Positions 8,802-17,227 of a DNA stretch of 64,000 nt are shown here, in pieces. The stretch spans positions 1-64,000 of the forward strand of contig CAMXIF010000004.1 in the NCBI GenBank assembly GCA_947243845.1, given 5' to 3'. Made by a program: the position numbers and the translations under genes. How positions within the stretch are numbered: the first letter of the stretch is position 1; each line of letters opens with the position of its first letter. Origin of the DNA: an uncultured bacterium (GTDB lineage: Bacteria > Bacillota > Clostridia > Lachnospirales > Lachnospiraceae). The notes under the pieces were generated by a model. The model made no database searches. It had not been told where the DNA came from and saw only the letters and a program-made list of their open reading frames with translations.

Positions 8802-9494
8802 CTATTGTTTCTCGATCTTATAACCTACGCCCCACACCACCTTGAGATATCTGGGTTCCTTGGGATTGATCTCAATCTTTTCCCGAATATGTCTGATATG
8901 TACCGCCACCGTATTATCTGCGCCGATCGCTTCCTCATTCCATATGCTCTCATAAATCTGATCAATAGAAAATACCCTTCCGCAGTTCTTCACAAGCAGC
9001 AGCAGGATGTTATACTCAATAGGCGTCAGCTTCACGCCTTCCCCGTCCACCGTCACTTCCTTGGTGTCGTCATTGATACACAGCCCTCCCACCTGAAAAA
9101 GTGCATTGTTCTCTGTGTTCAGATTTCCAAGTGTTGTGTACCTGCGCAGGTTAGATTTGACTCTTGCCACCAGTTCCAGAGGATTAAAGGGCTTTGTGAT
9201 ATAATCATCGGCGCCGATGTTTAAGCCCAGAATCTTATCACTGTCCTCTGACTTGGCAGAAAGGAAGATGATCGGAATACTGGAATACTCCCTAATCTTC
9301 AGCGTTGCATGAATCCCGTCCAGTTTTGGCATCATGATGTCAATGAGAAGCAAATGTATCTGCTGTTCCTTTAACACCTTGATCGCCTGCTGTCCATCGT
9401 AAGCCTTAAAGATTGTGTAGCCTTCCTGTAACAGATAAATCTCGATTGCATCTACAATTTCCCTGTCGTCATCGCATACCAGAATATTCGCCAT
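8802..9494 (-). CDS. OmpR/VanR-family response regulator
   Basis: 230 residues. The receiver has D8-D9-D10, phosphoacceptor D52 (LLIDIMMPKLDG), a conserved Ser/Thr region (IIFLSAK) and Lys in DYITKPFNP. The C-terminal winged helix (~130-228) has KLTPIEYNILLLLVKNCGRV, AVHIRHIREKIE and the terminal YLKVVWGVGYKIE, all typical of DNA-binding OmpR regulators. It is the first gene of the pair with the kinase at 6084-8789 and probably autoregulates through the upstream region. No target operon is evident nearby. Confidence 0.95.
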   Translation of the reverse strand: MANILVCDDDREIVDAIEIYLLQEGYTIFKAYDGQQAIKVLKEQQIHLLLIDIMMPKLDGIHATLKIREYSSIPIIFLSAKSEDSDKILGLNIGADDYITKPFNPLELVARVKSNLRRYTTLGNLNTENNALFQVGGLCINDDTKEVTVDGEGVKLTPIEYNILLLLVKNCGRVFSIDQIYESIWNEEAIGADNTVAVHIRHIREKIEINPKEPRYLKVVWGVGYKIEKQ

Positions 9495-9521
9495 GTGTTT
9501 TCACCTCTCTTGTGCTTTCGT

Positions 9522-9550
9522 ATACTATCATTCAAACATAGAAACATAAA
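9522..9550 (-). promoter_or_regulatory. Possible promoter of the two-component operon
   Basis: TTTATG (9545-9550) and TAGTAT (9522-9527) on the minus strand are 17 bp apart, about 30 bp before the regulator start. The -35 region contains a short direct repeat TTTATGTTTCTATGTTT that could be a regulator site. Weak matches. Confidence 0.3.
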
Positions 9551-9592
9551 GGAATAGATGGGAAATTCTTTAATTGTTTCTTAATTTAGTTC

Positions 9593-10441
9593 CTATATTA
9601 ATCCTAAAAAAGCGCCCAGATTGCCCCGTTTTCCCTGACTGGCCCGATGGGAAAAAAGATACGCACTGTTATGGCAGGTACAAAGATCCGTCACCTGAAT
9701 CCTGGATGGCAGAATCCCTGCCTCCGTCAACACAATCTCATTGGCACGCCACAGATCCAGTTGATACTTCCCGCCGCCTTTAGAGATCAGAATTTGCTGC
9801 TCCTGACCAGGCTTACAAAATTCTCTGCAAAAAGCCTCCGCCACATCCTCGCTGACTTCATAACAATCTTGACAGATAGAGGGCCCCACTGCCGATACGA
9901 TATCTTCCGGTGCCGTTCCATATACCTCTTTCATCTTCTCCACCACACACTGTCCCATCCGGGACACAGTTCCGCGCCATCCGGAATGTGCCAGCGCAAT
10001 GGCTCGATGCTTTGTATCCACAAAATACAGGGGAACACAGTCCGCAAAGAAGGTAGCCAGAACAATACCTGGTTCATCCGTCAGGAGTCCGTCTATGTCA
10101 TGATAATCACGGGGTCTGATAACACCCTTACCGCCATCCTGTCTGCCCACAATCTTAAGATTGGTAGTGTGTGTCTGGTCGGAACAGACGATATCCTCCA
10201 CCTGACAGCCAAGCGCCCCGGCAATGCGCCTGTAGTTTTCATCCACCGCTTCCTTTCTATCCCCTCTGGTATAACTCAGATTCATGGAAGCATAGATTCC
10301 CTCACTGACGCCTCCAAGCCTGGTAGAAAACAAATGCCTGACCATACCGGTTTCTGTCAGCAACGAAAAGGTTAGATACTCCAGTTCACCCAACCGATTC
10401 TGTTTCATCTGTCTGCCGCTCTGATGTCTGTACAATTCCAT
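9593..10441 (-). CDS. YfiH/YlmD-type purine nucleosidase family protein (laccase-domain, PgeF-like)
   Basis: 282 residues of the Cu-oxidase_4/YfiH fold. Visible metal-binding motifs are CSDQTHTTNL, FADCVPLYFVD, ALAHSGWRGTV and the C-terminal CTCHNSAYLFSHRASQGKRGN. Members were first called laccases; characterised relatives act on purine nucleosides (adenosine phosphorylase/deaminase), and E. coli YfiH edits peptidoglycan precursors. Which activity applies here cannot be told from sequence. It begins 66 bp after yraN on the same strand and ends about 100 bp before the two-component regulator. The start at 10441 has a weak GAAGGG site; an internal Met at residue 12 is an alternative. Confidence 0.85.
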   Translation of the reverse strand: MELYRHQSGRQMKQNRLGELEYLTFSLLTETGMVRHLFSTRLGGVSEGIYASMNLSYTRGDRKEAVDENYRRIAGALGCQVEDIVCSDQTHTTNLKIVGRQDGGKGVIRPRDYHDIDGLLTDEPGIVLATFFADCVPLYFVDTKHRAIALAHSGWRGTVSRMGQCVVEKMKEVYGTAPEDIVSAVGPSICQDCYEVSEDVAEAFCREFCKPGQEQQILISKGGGKYQLDLWRANEIVLTEAGILPSRIQVTDLCTCHNSAYLFSHRASQGKRGNLGAFLGLI

Positions 10442-10507
10442 ATGCTGATCCCTTCTTTAACTGATTTTGCACTGCAGTTCTTTCAACTTCCATGCAGCAT
10501 GCAGTCC

Positions 10508-10873
10508 CTACCGCCTGGACACATATGCAAAGGCATTTTTAATCCACTGCATTTTCTCCCCATCCACGGCCACTACATCAAACCGTATGGGTGTGTCTTC
10601 CGTACAGTGATGCTTCATCCGATAATAGTCCGCCACCTGACAGATTTTCCTCTGTTTGGCGTTTCCCACCGCCTCTGCCGCACTGCCGCATCGGTCTCCG
10701 GTTCTATATTTGACTTCAAAAAATACCAGATATTCCCCGTCTCGGCCGATGATATCTATCTCTCCCTGTCTGGAACGGAAATTTTTCTCCAATATTACCA
10801 CGCCTTCAGACAGTAAACAGGCACAGACCTGCTGTTCTTTCTGTGCCCCTTTTTCTCTCGTATTCATCTTCAA
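10508..10873 (-). CDS. YraN family (UPF0102) putative endonuclease
   Basis: 121 residues. The restriction-endonuclease-like core is visible as GAQKEQQVCACLLSEG, ILEKNFRSRQGEIDIIGRDG and LVFFEVKYRTG, giving the D-x(n)-ExK pattern of PD-(D/E)xK nucleases, although the cellular role of YraN is undefined. Its ATG overlaps the stop of the FlhB-like gene by 4 bp (ATGA), indicating translational coupling. In many Firmicutes yraN sits near rnhB and rbgA, as here. Confidence 0.88.
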   Translation of the reverse strand: MKMNTREKGAQKEQQVCACLLSEGVVILEKNFRSRQGEIDIIGRDGEYLVFFEVKYRTGDRCGSAAEAVGNAKQRKICQVADYYRMKHHCTEDTPIRFDVVAVDGEKMQWIKNAFAYVSRR

Positions 10874-11169
10874 TGACCTTTCGCCATCTTGGCTCTGATT
10901 TTATCCATAGAATCCACAAAGACAAGAATCTCCGCCACCACCTCGTAGAGTTCCGGCGGGATCATATCTCCAATCTCCAGACGCGACAATGTCTCCGCCA
11001 GTTTATCGTCCCGGTGCACCGGTACATCCGCCTCTTTTGCCTTCTCTATGATACGTTCCGCCAGCGCTCCCTTACCGGAAGCTATGACCCGCGGCGCCGC
11101 CTCATCAGGATCGTATTCTAGGGCAATCGCCTGTTTCGGTTTCTCCCGCTTCCTATTCTCCAAAGCCAT
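10870..11169 (-). CDS. FlhB C-terminal-domain homologue (YlqH/FlhX type)
   Basis: About 99 residues from the ATG at 11169, chosen because AAAGGAG lies 5 nt upstream; an upstream ATG at 11196 has no such site. The protein covers the cytoplasmic domain of FlhB/EscU (QAIALEYDPDEAAPRVIASGKG, then DVPVHRDDKLAETLS and IPPELYEVVAEILVFV) without any membrane part and without the NPTH autocleavage motif. B. subtilis has the equivalent, ylqH, directly after the FliK-like ylqG, the same order as here. The role is unknown; stand-alone FlhB tails can partly replace the FlhB domain in flagellar export in some species. Confidence 0.85.
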   Translation of the reverse strand: MALENRKREKPKQAIALEYDPDEAAPRVIASGKGALAERIIEKAKEADVPVHRDDKLAETLSRLEIGDMIPPELYEVVAEILVFVDSMDKIRAKMAKGH

Positions 11170-11231
11170 TCCCGCTCCTTTCCTCAAAAACTTCAAATTG
11201 AGAAGTTCATATTTTAGAAGTTCTGCTCGTA

Positions 11232-13028
11232 CTATGCACGCATATCAAAAGAAGTCCTGCTTAAAACAGAAATATTCTTCTGTTGGTGCAGTATCGTCCT
11301 CATAATGGATTCCGAATCCTGTTCTTCCTGTTCTTCTTTAATCTGCATATTAGCCTTGAAATCATACCCCCGTTTGACCAGACGATCATGCAGCAGATCG
11401 ATATGTTTCTCGATCAGATCAAGAATACTCTCATCCTGTACCGTAAAGTTCGTACTGACCTTCTGTTTCTGCATAGTCACATAGATATCCAGAGGCCCAA
11501 GATGCTCCATATCCAGATGCAGCAGAGCGCTCACGTTTCCATCCTTGGCCGCTAGATTTTTCTTATTGGTATAGACATACAGATCCCCGTGAGCATTGTT
11601 GCCCAACATCTTAAGCGGCAGCTGGACATAGGTATACATATGATTCATCTGATTCATAAAATCCACATTGTTCTGTAGATTCTGCACACTTCTGGCAAGC
11701 GGCGCATCCCCCTTTTCTACAGCCGTCAGTGCCTGATGCAGCCGCATAGTCTGTTCCCTGACCTTCTCATAAAGCTGCTCCACCCGTTTGGGATCGGCCA
11801 CCTCTCTGGGCTCGATCAGCCACTGTTTCCCAATTTCTGCTTTTAATAGATTCTGGAATTCTTTTCCGCCGAGAAGTCGTTCCATCACTTTGGACATATC
11901 CTGATCATGTATGATTCTGGGCAGCAATTCCCGCACCAAATTAAGCACTTCCTTGGGCGGGATTTCTCCCTTCTGTATCTGTCCCGCAGTCTCTTCGTCT
12001 GCACCAAGATTCCTCAGCATATCAGCTAGGCTGTTCCACTGCCTAGCGGTGAGGACAGTCTGTCTGCCGCCTTCCTCCCCGGCTGTATCTGCCATATGCA
12101 GCAATGTTTCATCTGCTTTAGCCTGTAATGTCTGTGCCGCATCCAGCGTCTGCTGTGTGCCTGCCTGCTGTTCCCCAGCCGGCAATGTTCCGGTCTGTGC
12201 CGCGTCCTGCGAACCGGCCTGTTCGGGCGTCCGGACAGCATTTTCCTGTACCGCCGCCTGTTCCCCAACCGGCTGTTCTGCTCCCTGCTGTCCCTGCAGA
12301 ATAACGCTTCCATCCGCTTCTTCTTCCGTGAAAATGTTCAGCACCGCTTCATAGAAAGCAAACGCCTGACCTTCTTTCCCTGCCGTTATCAATTCCCGAA
12401 ATACCTGCGGCAGTTCATCCATAATAGTCTCCACACTGCCAAGGATCTGATGACTGGCATTCATATAATGCTCAAACTGCTCTATATTCGCTTCTGTGAT
12501 CGGCAGTCCCAATTTCGTCATCTGTATGATGGATGCCGGATTCTGTCCCGGAAATTCCAAAATCTGCCTGCTCATGCTTAAGATGGATTCCTTGTCAATC
12601 GGCATCCCCTCTTCCATCATGGCAGCCACCATCTCGATATTACCCGCTGTCTCCGGCAGGCCTGCCGCCGCCAGCGCCCGCAGAATCGTGGCCGTATTGG
12701 CCGTATTGGTATACAGGGGCGCCAGAGATAAAAGAGACCCATTATTGGCCTTAATCTCAAAACTCATCATCTGCCCCATAGCCAAACTCACGCTCTGGTC
12801 AATCTTGGCATTGATGCTGAAATCCTGAGCCAATTCAATCTGCACGGAATTCCCATTCCTGTTCACCACCGTACCCTGCAATGTCTGTCCGGGTTTCATC
12901 GCCCGGATTTCATTCTGCAGACGATAGAGACGTTCTCCCTTACTCATGGATTCCGATACCCTGCTCGTATCATTTGTCCTGGCTGTTCGACTGTCTTTCT
13001 TTAAAATATTTCCCAGATTCAAAGTCAC
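11232..13028 (-). CDS. FliK-like protein (flagellar hook-length control C-terminal domain; YlqG type)
   Basis: 598 residues. The N-terminus (~1-105) forms a small beta domain (GQTLQGTVVNRNGNSVQIEL). The middle is helical and then low-complexity Gln/Ala-rich (~240-315, QQGAEQPVGEQAAVQ). The C-terminus (~465-570) resembles the Flg_hook domain: YVQLPLKMLGNNAHGDLYVY, LHLDMEHLGPLDIYVTM and FTVQDESILDLIEKHIDLL. It overlaps the end of rnhB by 4 bp. The listed start is a GTG with a tight ribosome site; the TTG two codons in is an alternative. The position outside a flagellar cluster parallels ylqG. Function is not known; it probably pairs with the FlhB-like neighbour. Confidence 0.82.
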   Translation of the reverse strand: MTLNLGNILKKDSRTARTNDTSRVSESMSKGERLYRLQNEIRAMKPGQTLQGTVVNRNGNSVQIELAQDFSINAKIDQSVSLAMGQMMSFEIKANNGSLLSLAPLYTNTANTATILRALAAAGLPETAGNIEMVAAMMEEGMPIDKESILSMSRQILEFPGQNPASIIQMTKLGLPITEANIEQFEHYMNASHQILGSVETIMDELPQVFRELITAGKEGQAFAFYEAVLNIFTEEEADGSVILQGQQGAEQPVGEQAAVQENAVRTPEQAGSQDAAQTGTLPAGEQQAGTQQTLDAAQTLQAKADETLLHMADTAGEEGGRQTVLTARQWNSLADMLRNLGADEETAGQIQKGEIPPKEVLNLVRELLPRIIHDQDMSKVMERLLGGKEFQNLLKAEIGKQWLIEPREVADPKRVEQLYEKVREQTMRLHQALTAVEKGDAPLARSVQNLQNNVDFMNQMNHMYTYVQLPLKMLGNNAHGDLYVYTNKKNLAAKDGNVSALLHLDMEHLGPLDIYVTMQKQKVSTNFTVQDESILDLIEKHIDLLHDRLVKRGYDFKANMQIKEEQEEQDSESIMRTILHQQKNISVLSRTSFDMRA

Positions 13029-13789
13029 ACCTCACAAAAATGTGTAATAAATGTCCTGCGGTGAATCGGACAGGGCCCGCACTTCTTAAGCGCCTCAATA
13101 TGCATCTGCGCACCATATCCTTTATTCGCTGCAAAACCATATTCCGGATACACCTTGTCATACTCTGCCATAAGTCGATCCCTGGTGACCTTAGCTACAA
13201 TGCTGGCCGCTCCGATGGAAATGCTCTTCGCATCTCCCTTGATAATAGGCACCTGCCTGATATCCACCTGTGGAATCGTCACCGCATCATTGAGCAGGAT
13301 ATCCGGCGCCACACCAAGCTGTCCGATGGCCTCCCGCATGGCCTCATAAGTGGCCTGTAGGATATTGATCTCATCAATCCGCTGCGGTGTACTGTATCCA
13401 AGACCCACCGCCACGGCTTTCTCCATGATAATCTCATAAAGTTCCTCTCTCTTTTTTTCGGACAGTTTCTTGGAATCATTGATATATAAAATGTCACAAT
13501 TTTTCGGCAAAATGACTGCACCGGCCACCACAGGTCCCGCAAGCGGCCCTCTGCCAACCTCATCTATCCCGCAGATATGGGCACAGGCACTATACTTGCG
13601 TTCATACTGCTTCAGTTGTTCCGTGCGCGCCAGTTCATTTTCGTATTCCAGAATCCGTTTCCTCCCCCTGGCTACTTCCTTCTGCACTCCTGCCCGCGAA
13701 TCTGTTTCATATTGCTGAAACAAAACAGGCAGCTCTTCGAATGCCGCTGCCTGCAGTTTTTGCCTAATCGTCTTTATATCCTCTGCCAT
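13025..13789 (-). CDS. rnhB: Ribonuclease HII
   Basis: Cleaves RNA of RNA-DNA hybrids, including single ribonucleotides in DNA. The catalytic set is visible: CGIDEVGRGPLAGPVVA (DE pair), YINDSKKLS, and SIVAKVTRDRLM with the later Asp. A ~70-residue N-terminal extension (residues 1-70, rich in Glu and Arg) precedes the core and is common in Firmicutes. The ATG at 13789 is preferred because GGGGG lies 5 nt upstream, whereas the in-frame ATG at 13801 has none. It sits between lepB and the FliK-like gene. Confidence 0.95.
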   Translation of the reverse strand: MAEDIKTIRQKLQAAAFEELPVLFQQYETDSRAGVQKEVARGRKRILEYENELARTEQLKQYERKYSACAHICGIDEVGRGPLAGPVVAGAVILPKNCDILYINDSKKLSEKKREELYEIIMEKAVAVGLGYSTPQRIDEINILQATYEAMREAIGQLGVAPDILLNDAVTIPQVDIRQVPIIKGDAKSISIGAASIVAKVTRDRLMAEYDKVYPEYGFAANKGYGAQMHIEALKKCGPCPIHRRTFITHFCEV

Positions 13790-13802
13790 CTTATCCCCCA
13801 TA

Positions 13803-14342
13803 CTAGCGGTGTTTAATCAACCCAAACTTATCCAAAGGCCATATCCTCAGCCACGCCCTGCCGATGATATTCTTCCTTTTGATATTCCCCACGGAAGCCT
13901 CCCTGCTATCCATACTGTTGTTTCTATTATCTCCCATGACAAAATACTCATCCTCTCCCAGTTCTACCGGCTCATATGCCCGACCCGGATTTATGATGAC
14001 TTCTTTGCCGTAGGATTCCTCCAAAATCTCACCATCAATCATGATGTTTCCTTCTTCATCGATCTGCACCGTTTCTCCCGGCAGCCCGATAATCCTTTTG
14101 ATATAAAAGGTATCTTTTTCATCCTGAAATGGGAAAACGATGATATCGAACCTTTCCGGGTCACGAAACCGATAAGTGATCTTATCCACAATCAGATTAT
14201 CTTCTGTACTGAGTTTAGGTTCCATGGAATGTCCCTGTACCTGCGTTCTCTGTCCCACAAAGTGAATCACTAAATATACAGCGCACAGTACGCCCAGCAA
14301 ATACAAGCTTGTACTCAATATCTCCCGCAATACCTTTTTCAT
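13803..14342 (-). CDS. lepB: Signal peptidase I (first copy)
   Basis: 179 residues. An N-terminal membrane helix (~9-28) is followed by the catalytic Ser in QGHSMEPKL, the Lys general base in YIKRIIGLPGE, and box E GDNRNNSMDSR. It removes signal peptides of secreted proteins on the outer face of the membrane. AGGGGAGGA upstream supports the ATG. It lies between rbgA and rnhB, the usual Firmicute position, and a second copy lies on the other side of rbgA; the two share all catalytic boxes but are otherwise diverged. Confidence 0.95.
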   Translation of the reverse strand: MKKVLREILSTSLYLLGVLCAVYLVIHFVGQRTQVQGHSMEPKLSTEDNLIVDKITYRFRDPERFDIIVFPFQDEKDTFYIKRIIGLPGETVQIDEEGNIMIDGEILEESYGKEVIINPGRAYEPVELGEDEYFVMGDNRNNSMDSREASVGNIKRKNIIGRAWLRIWPLDKFGLIKHR

Positions 14343-14395
14343 GACTCTATCCTCCCCTGCTCAGTCTTTCCTAATATGCGGATATTCCAGCCGCA

Positions 14396-15247
14396 TCAGA
14401 CGGGTTCTTCCAGGGTAATCCTGCCTATTCTCCCGCTTCTGAAATCATCAACCACCAGTGCGGCAGCTTTCTCATAATCCGGTTCCTGTCCCTTTTTATA
14501 ACACTTACGGTTCTCACAGACAATCTCCATCACTTCCTGCGCCGTAAGCGTCCGCCCTTCTTCCTCTATCTGATAACGTTCCAGAAGACTGCTCTTGTAA
14601 TGCTCCAGCAAATACATGACCAGTTTCTCGGCCAATTCCGTCATCTGTAGTATCTCATCATTCATGGAACCAATCATGGCCAGCTTCTGTCCCACTTCCT
14701 CACTCTCAAACTTCGGCCAAAGGATACCCGGCGTATCCAGAAGTTCCAATTCCTTATTCAGCCTGATCCACTGTTTGCCTTTGGTCACTCCCGGCTTATT
14801 TCCTGTCTTTGTGCAGGCTTTACCCGCAAAGGAGTTGATAAAAGTGGATTTCCCCACATTGGGAATCCCCACTACGATAGCCCGCACCGGTCGATTCTTG
14901 ATACCACGCTTTCTGTCGCGCTCAATCTTTTCCTTACAAGCCTCCCGCACCATACCCTGGATTGCCTTGAGTCCCTGTCCGGTCTTTGCGTTTACCTCCA
15001 GAACATAAAAGCCCTTTTCCTGAAAAAACCGCATCCAGCATTGGTTTCTCTTCGGATCCGCCAAATCCGATTTGTTCAATAAGATCAGGCGGGATTTATT
15101 CTTTCCAAGTTCGTCAATATCCGGATTTCTGCTGGAAAGCGGCACTCTCGCATCCACCAGTTCGATCACCAGATCAATCAGGCTGATATTTTCCTGCATC
15201 ATGCGTTTCGCTTTGGTCATATGTCCGGGATACCACTGATAGTTCAT
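14396..15247 (-). CDS. rbgA: Ribosome biogenesis GTPase RbgA (YlqF)
   Basis: Circularly permuted GTPase needed for late 50S assembly. The motif order is permuted: LLNKSDLAD (G4) comes before GIPNVGKSTFIN (G1) and LLDTPGILWPK (G3). The RbgA N-terminal signature YQWYPGHMTKAKR is intact and the C-terminal helical domain is complete. The ATG at 15247 is chosen because GGAGGAGAAAGGAG lies 10 nt upstream and the YQWYPGHM signature begins there; the longer in-frame start at 15295 is unlikely. It is flanked by two signal peptidase genes. Confidence 0.96.
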   Translation of the reverse strand: MNYQWYPGHMTKAKRMMQENISLIDLVIELVDARVPLSSRNPDIDELGKNKSRLILLNKSDLADPKRNQCWMRFFQEKGFYVLEVNAKTGQGLKAIQGMVREACKEKIERDRKRGIKNRPVRAIVVGIPNVGKSTFINSFAGKACTKTGNKPGVTKGKQWIRLNKELELLDTPGILWPKFESEEVGQKLAMIGSMNDEILQMTELAEKLVMYLLEHYKSSLLERYQIEEEGRTLTAQEVMEIVCENRKCYKKGQEPDYEKAAALVVDDFRSGRIGRITLEEPV

Positions 15248-15294
15248 GCGCCGTACACTCCTTTCTCCTCCTGCAGATGTGATCCTGCACTCCA

Positions 15295-15879
15295 CTATTC
15301 AATCAGTCCGATGGAAACCTCTTCCGCAGCCATATGAAACCATGCCTTACCGACAATATTATCCTTCTTGACTGCACCGATATTACCTGAACGGCTGTCC
15401 TCGCTGCTGTTGCGGTTATCCCCCAGCACAAAAAACTCATCCTGGGCAAGAAGCACCTCATTCTGGGCGATTCCCGAATCAATCATTTCATCAAAAGATT
15501 CGTCCTCACTTAGCAGAAGTCCGTCTATGTACACTCTTCCTTCCCGGATCTGAACCGTTTCCCCCGGAAGCCCCACCACTCGTTTCACATAAAAATGAGA
15601 GTTCTGGTTGCCATTTGGCAAAAAGACAATCACATCTCCTCGTTTGGGTGTGGTAAGTCTGTAGATGATCCGGTTCATCAGAATCTCCTGGCCATTATAC
15701 AGCACAGGTTCCATGGAATCACCAATCACGCTGGTGCGCATCCCCATGGAAAAGACGATCACAAAGGCCAAGAAGACGGCTACCAGACCGCCCACAAACA
15801 ACTCCAGGATATCCTTGATGATCCTGGGATTCAGCCGCTTCTTTTTCTGATAAAAAGTCAAGCCTTTCCTTCTCGCCAT
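15295..15879 (-). CDS. lepB: Signal peptidase I (second copy)
   Basis: 194 residues. The basic N-terminus (RRKGLTFYQKKKRLN) is followed by a membrane helix (~32-50), catalytic Ser in VIGDSMEPVL, Lys in YVKRVVGLPGE, and GDNRNSSEDSR. It is the first gene after the rplS terminator. Having two type I peptidases within 2 kb suggests differing substrate preference or backup, which cannot be resolved here. Confidence 0.94.
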   Translation of the reverse strand: MARRKGLTFYQKKKRLNPRIIKDILELFVGGLVAVFLAFVIVFSMGMRTSVIGDSMEPVLYNGQEILMNRIIYRLTTPKRGDVIVFLPNGNQNSHFYVKRVVGLPGETVQIREGRVYIDGLLLSEDESFDEMIDSGIAQNEVLLAQDEFFVLGDNRNSSEDSRSGNIGAVKKDNIVGKAWFHMAAEEVSIGLIE

Positions 15880-15893
15880 AATCCTTTCCTTTC

Positions 15894-15929
15894 AAAAAAC
15901 AGATACCCCGAATCGCTCAAGGTATCTGT
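15894..15929 (-). terminator. Terminator of the ylxM-to-rplS operon
   Basis: On the minus strand ACAGATACC (15921-15929) pairs with GGTATCTGT (15899-15907), nine uninterrupted pairs, followed by TTTTTT. It lies just downstream of the rplS stop. Confidence 0.85.
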
Positions 15930-15946
15930 TCCATCATCACTTCCGC

Positions 15947-16294
15947 CTATTTAACCAGTTCTTTCACTTTAGCCTTCTTACCGACACGGTCTCTCAGGTA
16001 ATTCAGTTTCGCACGTCTTACTTTACCTCTTCTGACAACCTCAACTTTCTCCACATTAGGGGAATGCATGGGCCATGTCTTCTCAACACCAACGCCATTG
16101 GATATCTTTCTCACCGTAAATGTGGTTCTGTTGCCGCCGCCCTGAATCTTTAATACGGTTCCCTCAAAAACCTGGATTCTTTCGCGGTTACCCTCTTTGA
16201 TCTTACCATACACTTTAACAGTGTCGCCTACGTTAAAGTCACTGACATTCTCTTTTAACTGTGCCGCTTCGATTTCTCTGATGATTTCGTTCAT
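15947..16294 (-). CDS. rplS: 50S ribosomal protein L19
   Basis: 115 residues, full length. The family signature is clear: [20 protein letters not shown], then [23 protein letters not shown] (read in parts) and the basic end [26 protein letters not shown] lies 6 nt before the ATG. It is the last gene before the terminator at 15894-15929 and has its own candidate promoter at 16371-16399 plus a ~75-nt leader. An L19 autoregulatory leader is known in Firmicutes, but I could not verify it here. Confidence 0.98.
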   Translation of the reverse strand: MNEIIREIEAAQLKENVSDFNVGDTVKVYGKIKEGNRERIQVFEGTVLKIQGGGNRTTFTVRKISNGVGVEKTWPMHSPNVEKVEVVRRGKVRRAKLNYLRDRVGKKAKVKELVK

Positions 16295-16370
16295 AATTTT
16301 CCTCCTAAAATGACCTAGATGTTCTTAATACATTCTGTAACAGAGGACCATCTCTTTTCACAACATTAAT

Positions 16371-16399
16371 AATTTACCATATTGCATGGGCAAATGCAA
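16371..16399 (-). promoter_or_regulatory. Possible internal promoter upstream of rplS
   Basis: On the minus strand TTGCAT (16394-16399) and TAAATT (16371-16376) are 17 bp apart. The -35 and spacer include a TTGCAT/ATGCAA inverted repeat. It lies in the 132-bp gap between trmD and rplS, the longest gap within this operon. Confidence 0.4.
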
Positions 16400-16426
16400 G
16401 CGATTTTTGGCTTTTCCTTTCACTTT

Positions 16427-17179
16427 TTATCCCTTTGAACAATCCTTTTTCTTCCGTTTGGAATCCTCCACAGGCGGATACAATTCCAGATACCGCTCAT
16501 ACAGATCCGGCCGGCGCTCCTTCGTCCGCAAAAGCGACTGTTCCATACGCCAGGCATCCACCTTCGCATGATCCCCGGAAAGAAGTACTTCCGGCACCCG
16601 TTTCTCATGCCAGATCTCCGGCCTGGAATACTGCGGATATTCCAAAAGGCCGTTGCCAAAAGATTCTGTCTCGGCCGACTCCTCATTATGGAGCACCCCC
16701 GGCACCAGTCTGGCGATCGCATCCACCATCACCATAGCCGCCAATTCCCCGCCTGTGAGTACATAATCACCCAAGGAAATCTCATCCGTCACGATCTCCT
16801 CTAAAACCCTCTCATCGATACCTTCATAATGGCCGCATAAGAAAATCAGATTTTCCTCGCGGGACAACTCCCTGGCCAATTGCTGATGAAAAGTCTTTCC
16901 CTGGGGCGATACATAGATTACCCGTTTCCTTTTATCTTGACCAATGCGGTCAATTATAGCCTGATATGTATCATATATCGGCTGCGCCTGCATCAGCATG
17001 CCTGCACCGCCGCCGTAAGTATAATCGTCCACCTTACCATGTTTATCCAGCGTATAATCCCTGATATTAACCGCTTCTATTGAAATATGTCCTTTCTGCG
17101 CCGCCCGGCCTAAAATACTTGTATGAAGTCCGTTTAATACCATTTCCGGGAACAGCGTCATGATATGGAAATTTACCAT
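16427..17179 (-). CDS. trmD: tRNA (guanine37-N1)-methyltransferase
   Basis: 250 residues. Adds N1-methyl to G37 next to the anticodon, preventing frameshifting. Start [14 protein letters not shown] and motifs [27 protein letters not shown] and [16 protein letters not shown] form the SPOUT knot and S-adenosylmethionine site. The C-terminus carries the tRNA-binding part ([13 protein letters not shown]). It lies between rimM and rplS as in most Firmicutes. Confidence 0.97.
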   Translation of the reverse strand: MVNFHIMTLFPEMVLNGLHTSILGRAAQKGHISIEAVNIRDYTLDKHGKVDDYTYGGGAGMLMQAQPIYDTYQAIIDRIGQDKRKRVIYVSPQGKTFHQQLARELSREENLIFLCGHYEGIDERVLEEIVTDEISLGDYVLTGGELAAMVMVDAIARLVPGVLHNEESAETESFGNGLLEYPQYSRPEIWHEKRVPEVLLSGDHAKVDAWRMEQSLLRTKERRPDLYERYLELYPPVEDSKRKKKDCSKG

Positions 17180-17227
17180 ACTTCTCCTTCTATTTTCCTT
17201 CCATTTCCTAATTTCAACAATCTCTCA

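Noticed and set aside
7743-9224. A 493-codon open frame on the plus strand opposite the sensor kinase and its regulator
   Set aside because: It lies wholly antisense to two well-supported genes, has no ribosome site or promoter, and its Ile/His/Phe-rich composition is what the reverse complement of a coding sequence gives.
11911-12354. A Cys/Ser/Ala-rich 147-codon plus-strand frame
   Set aside because: Antisense to the Gln/Ala-rich linker of the FliK-like gene; low complexity explains its composition.
16295-16426. Possible L19 leader as an RNA feature
   Set aside because: Not listed as ncRNA because the fold could not be verified by eye; kept only as a finding.
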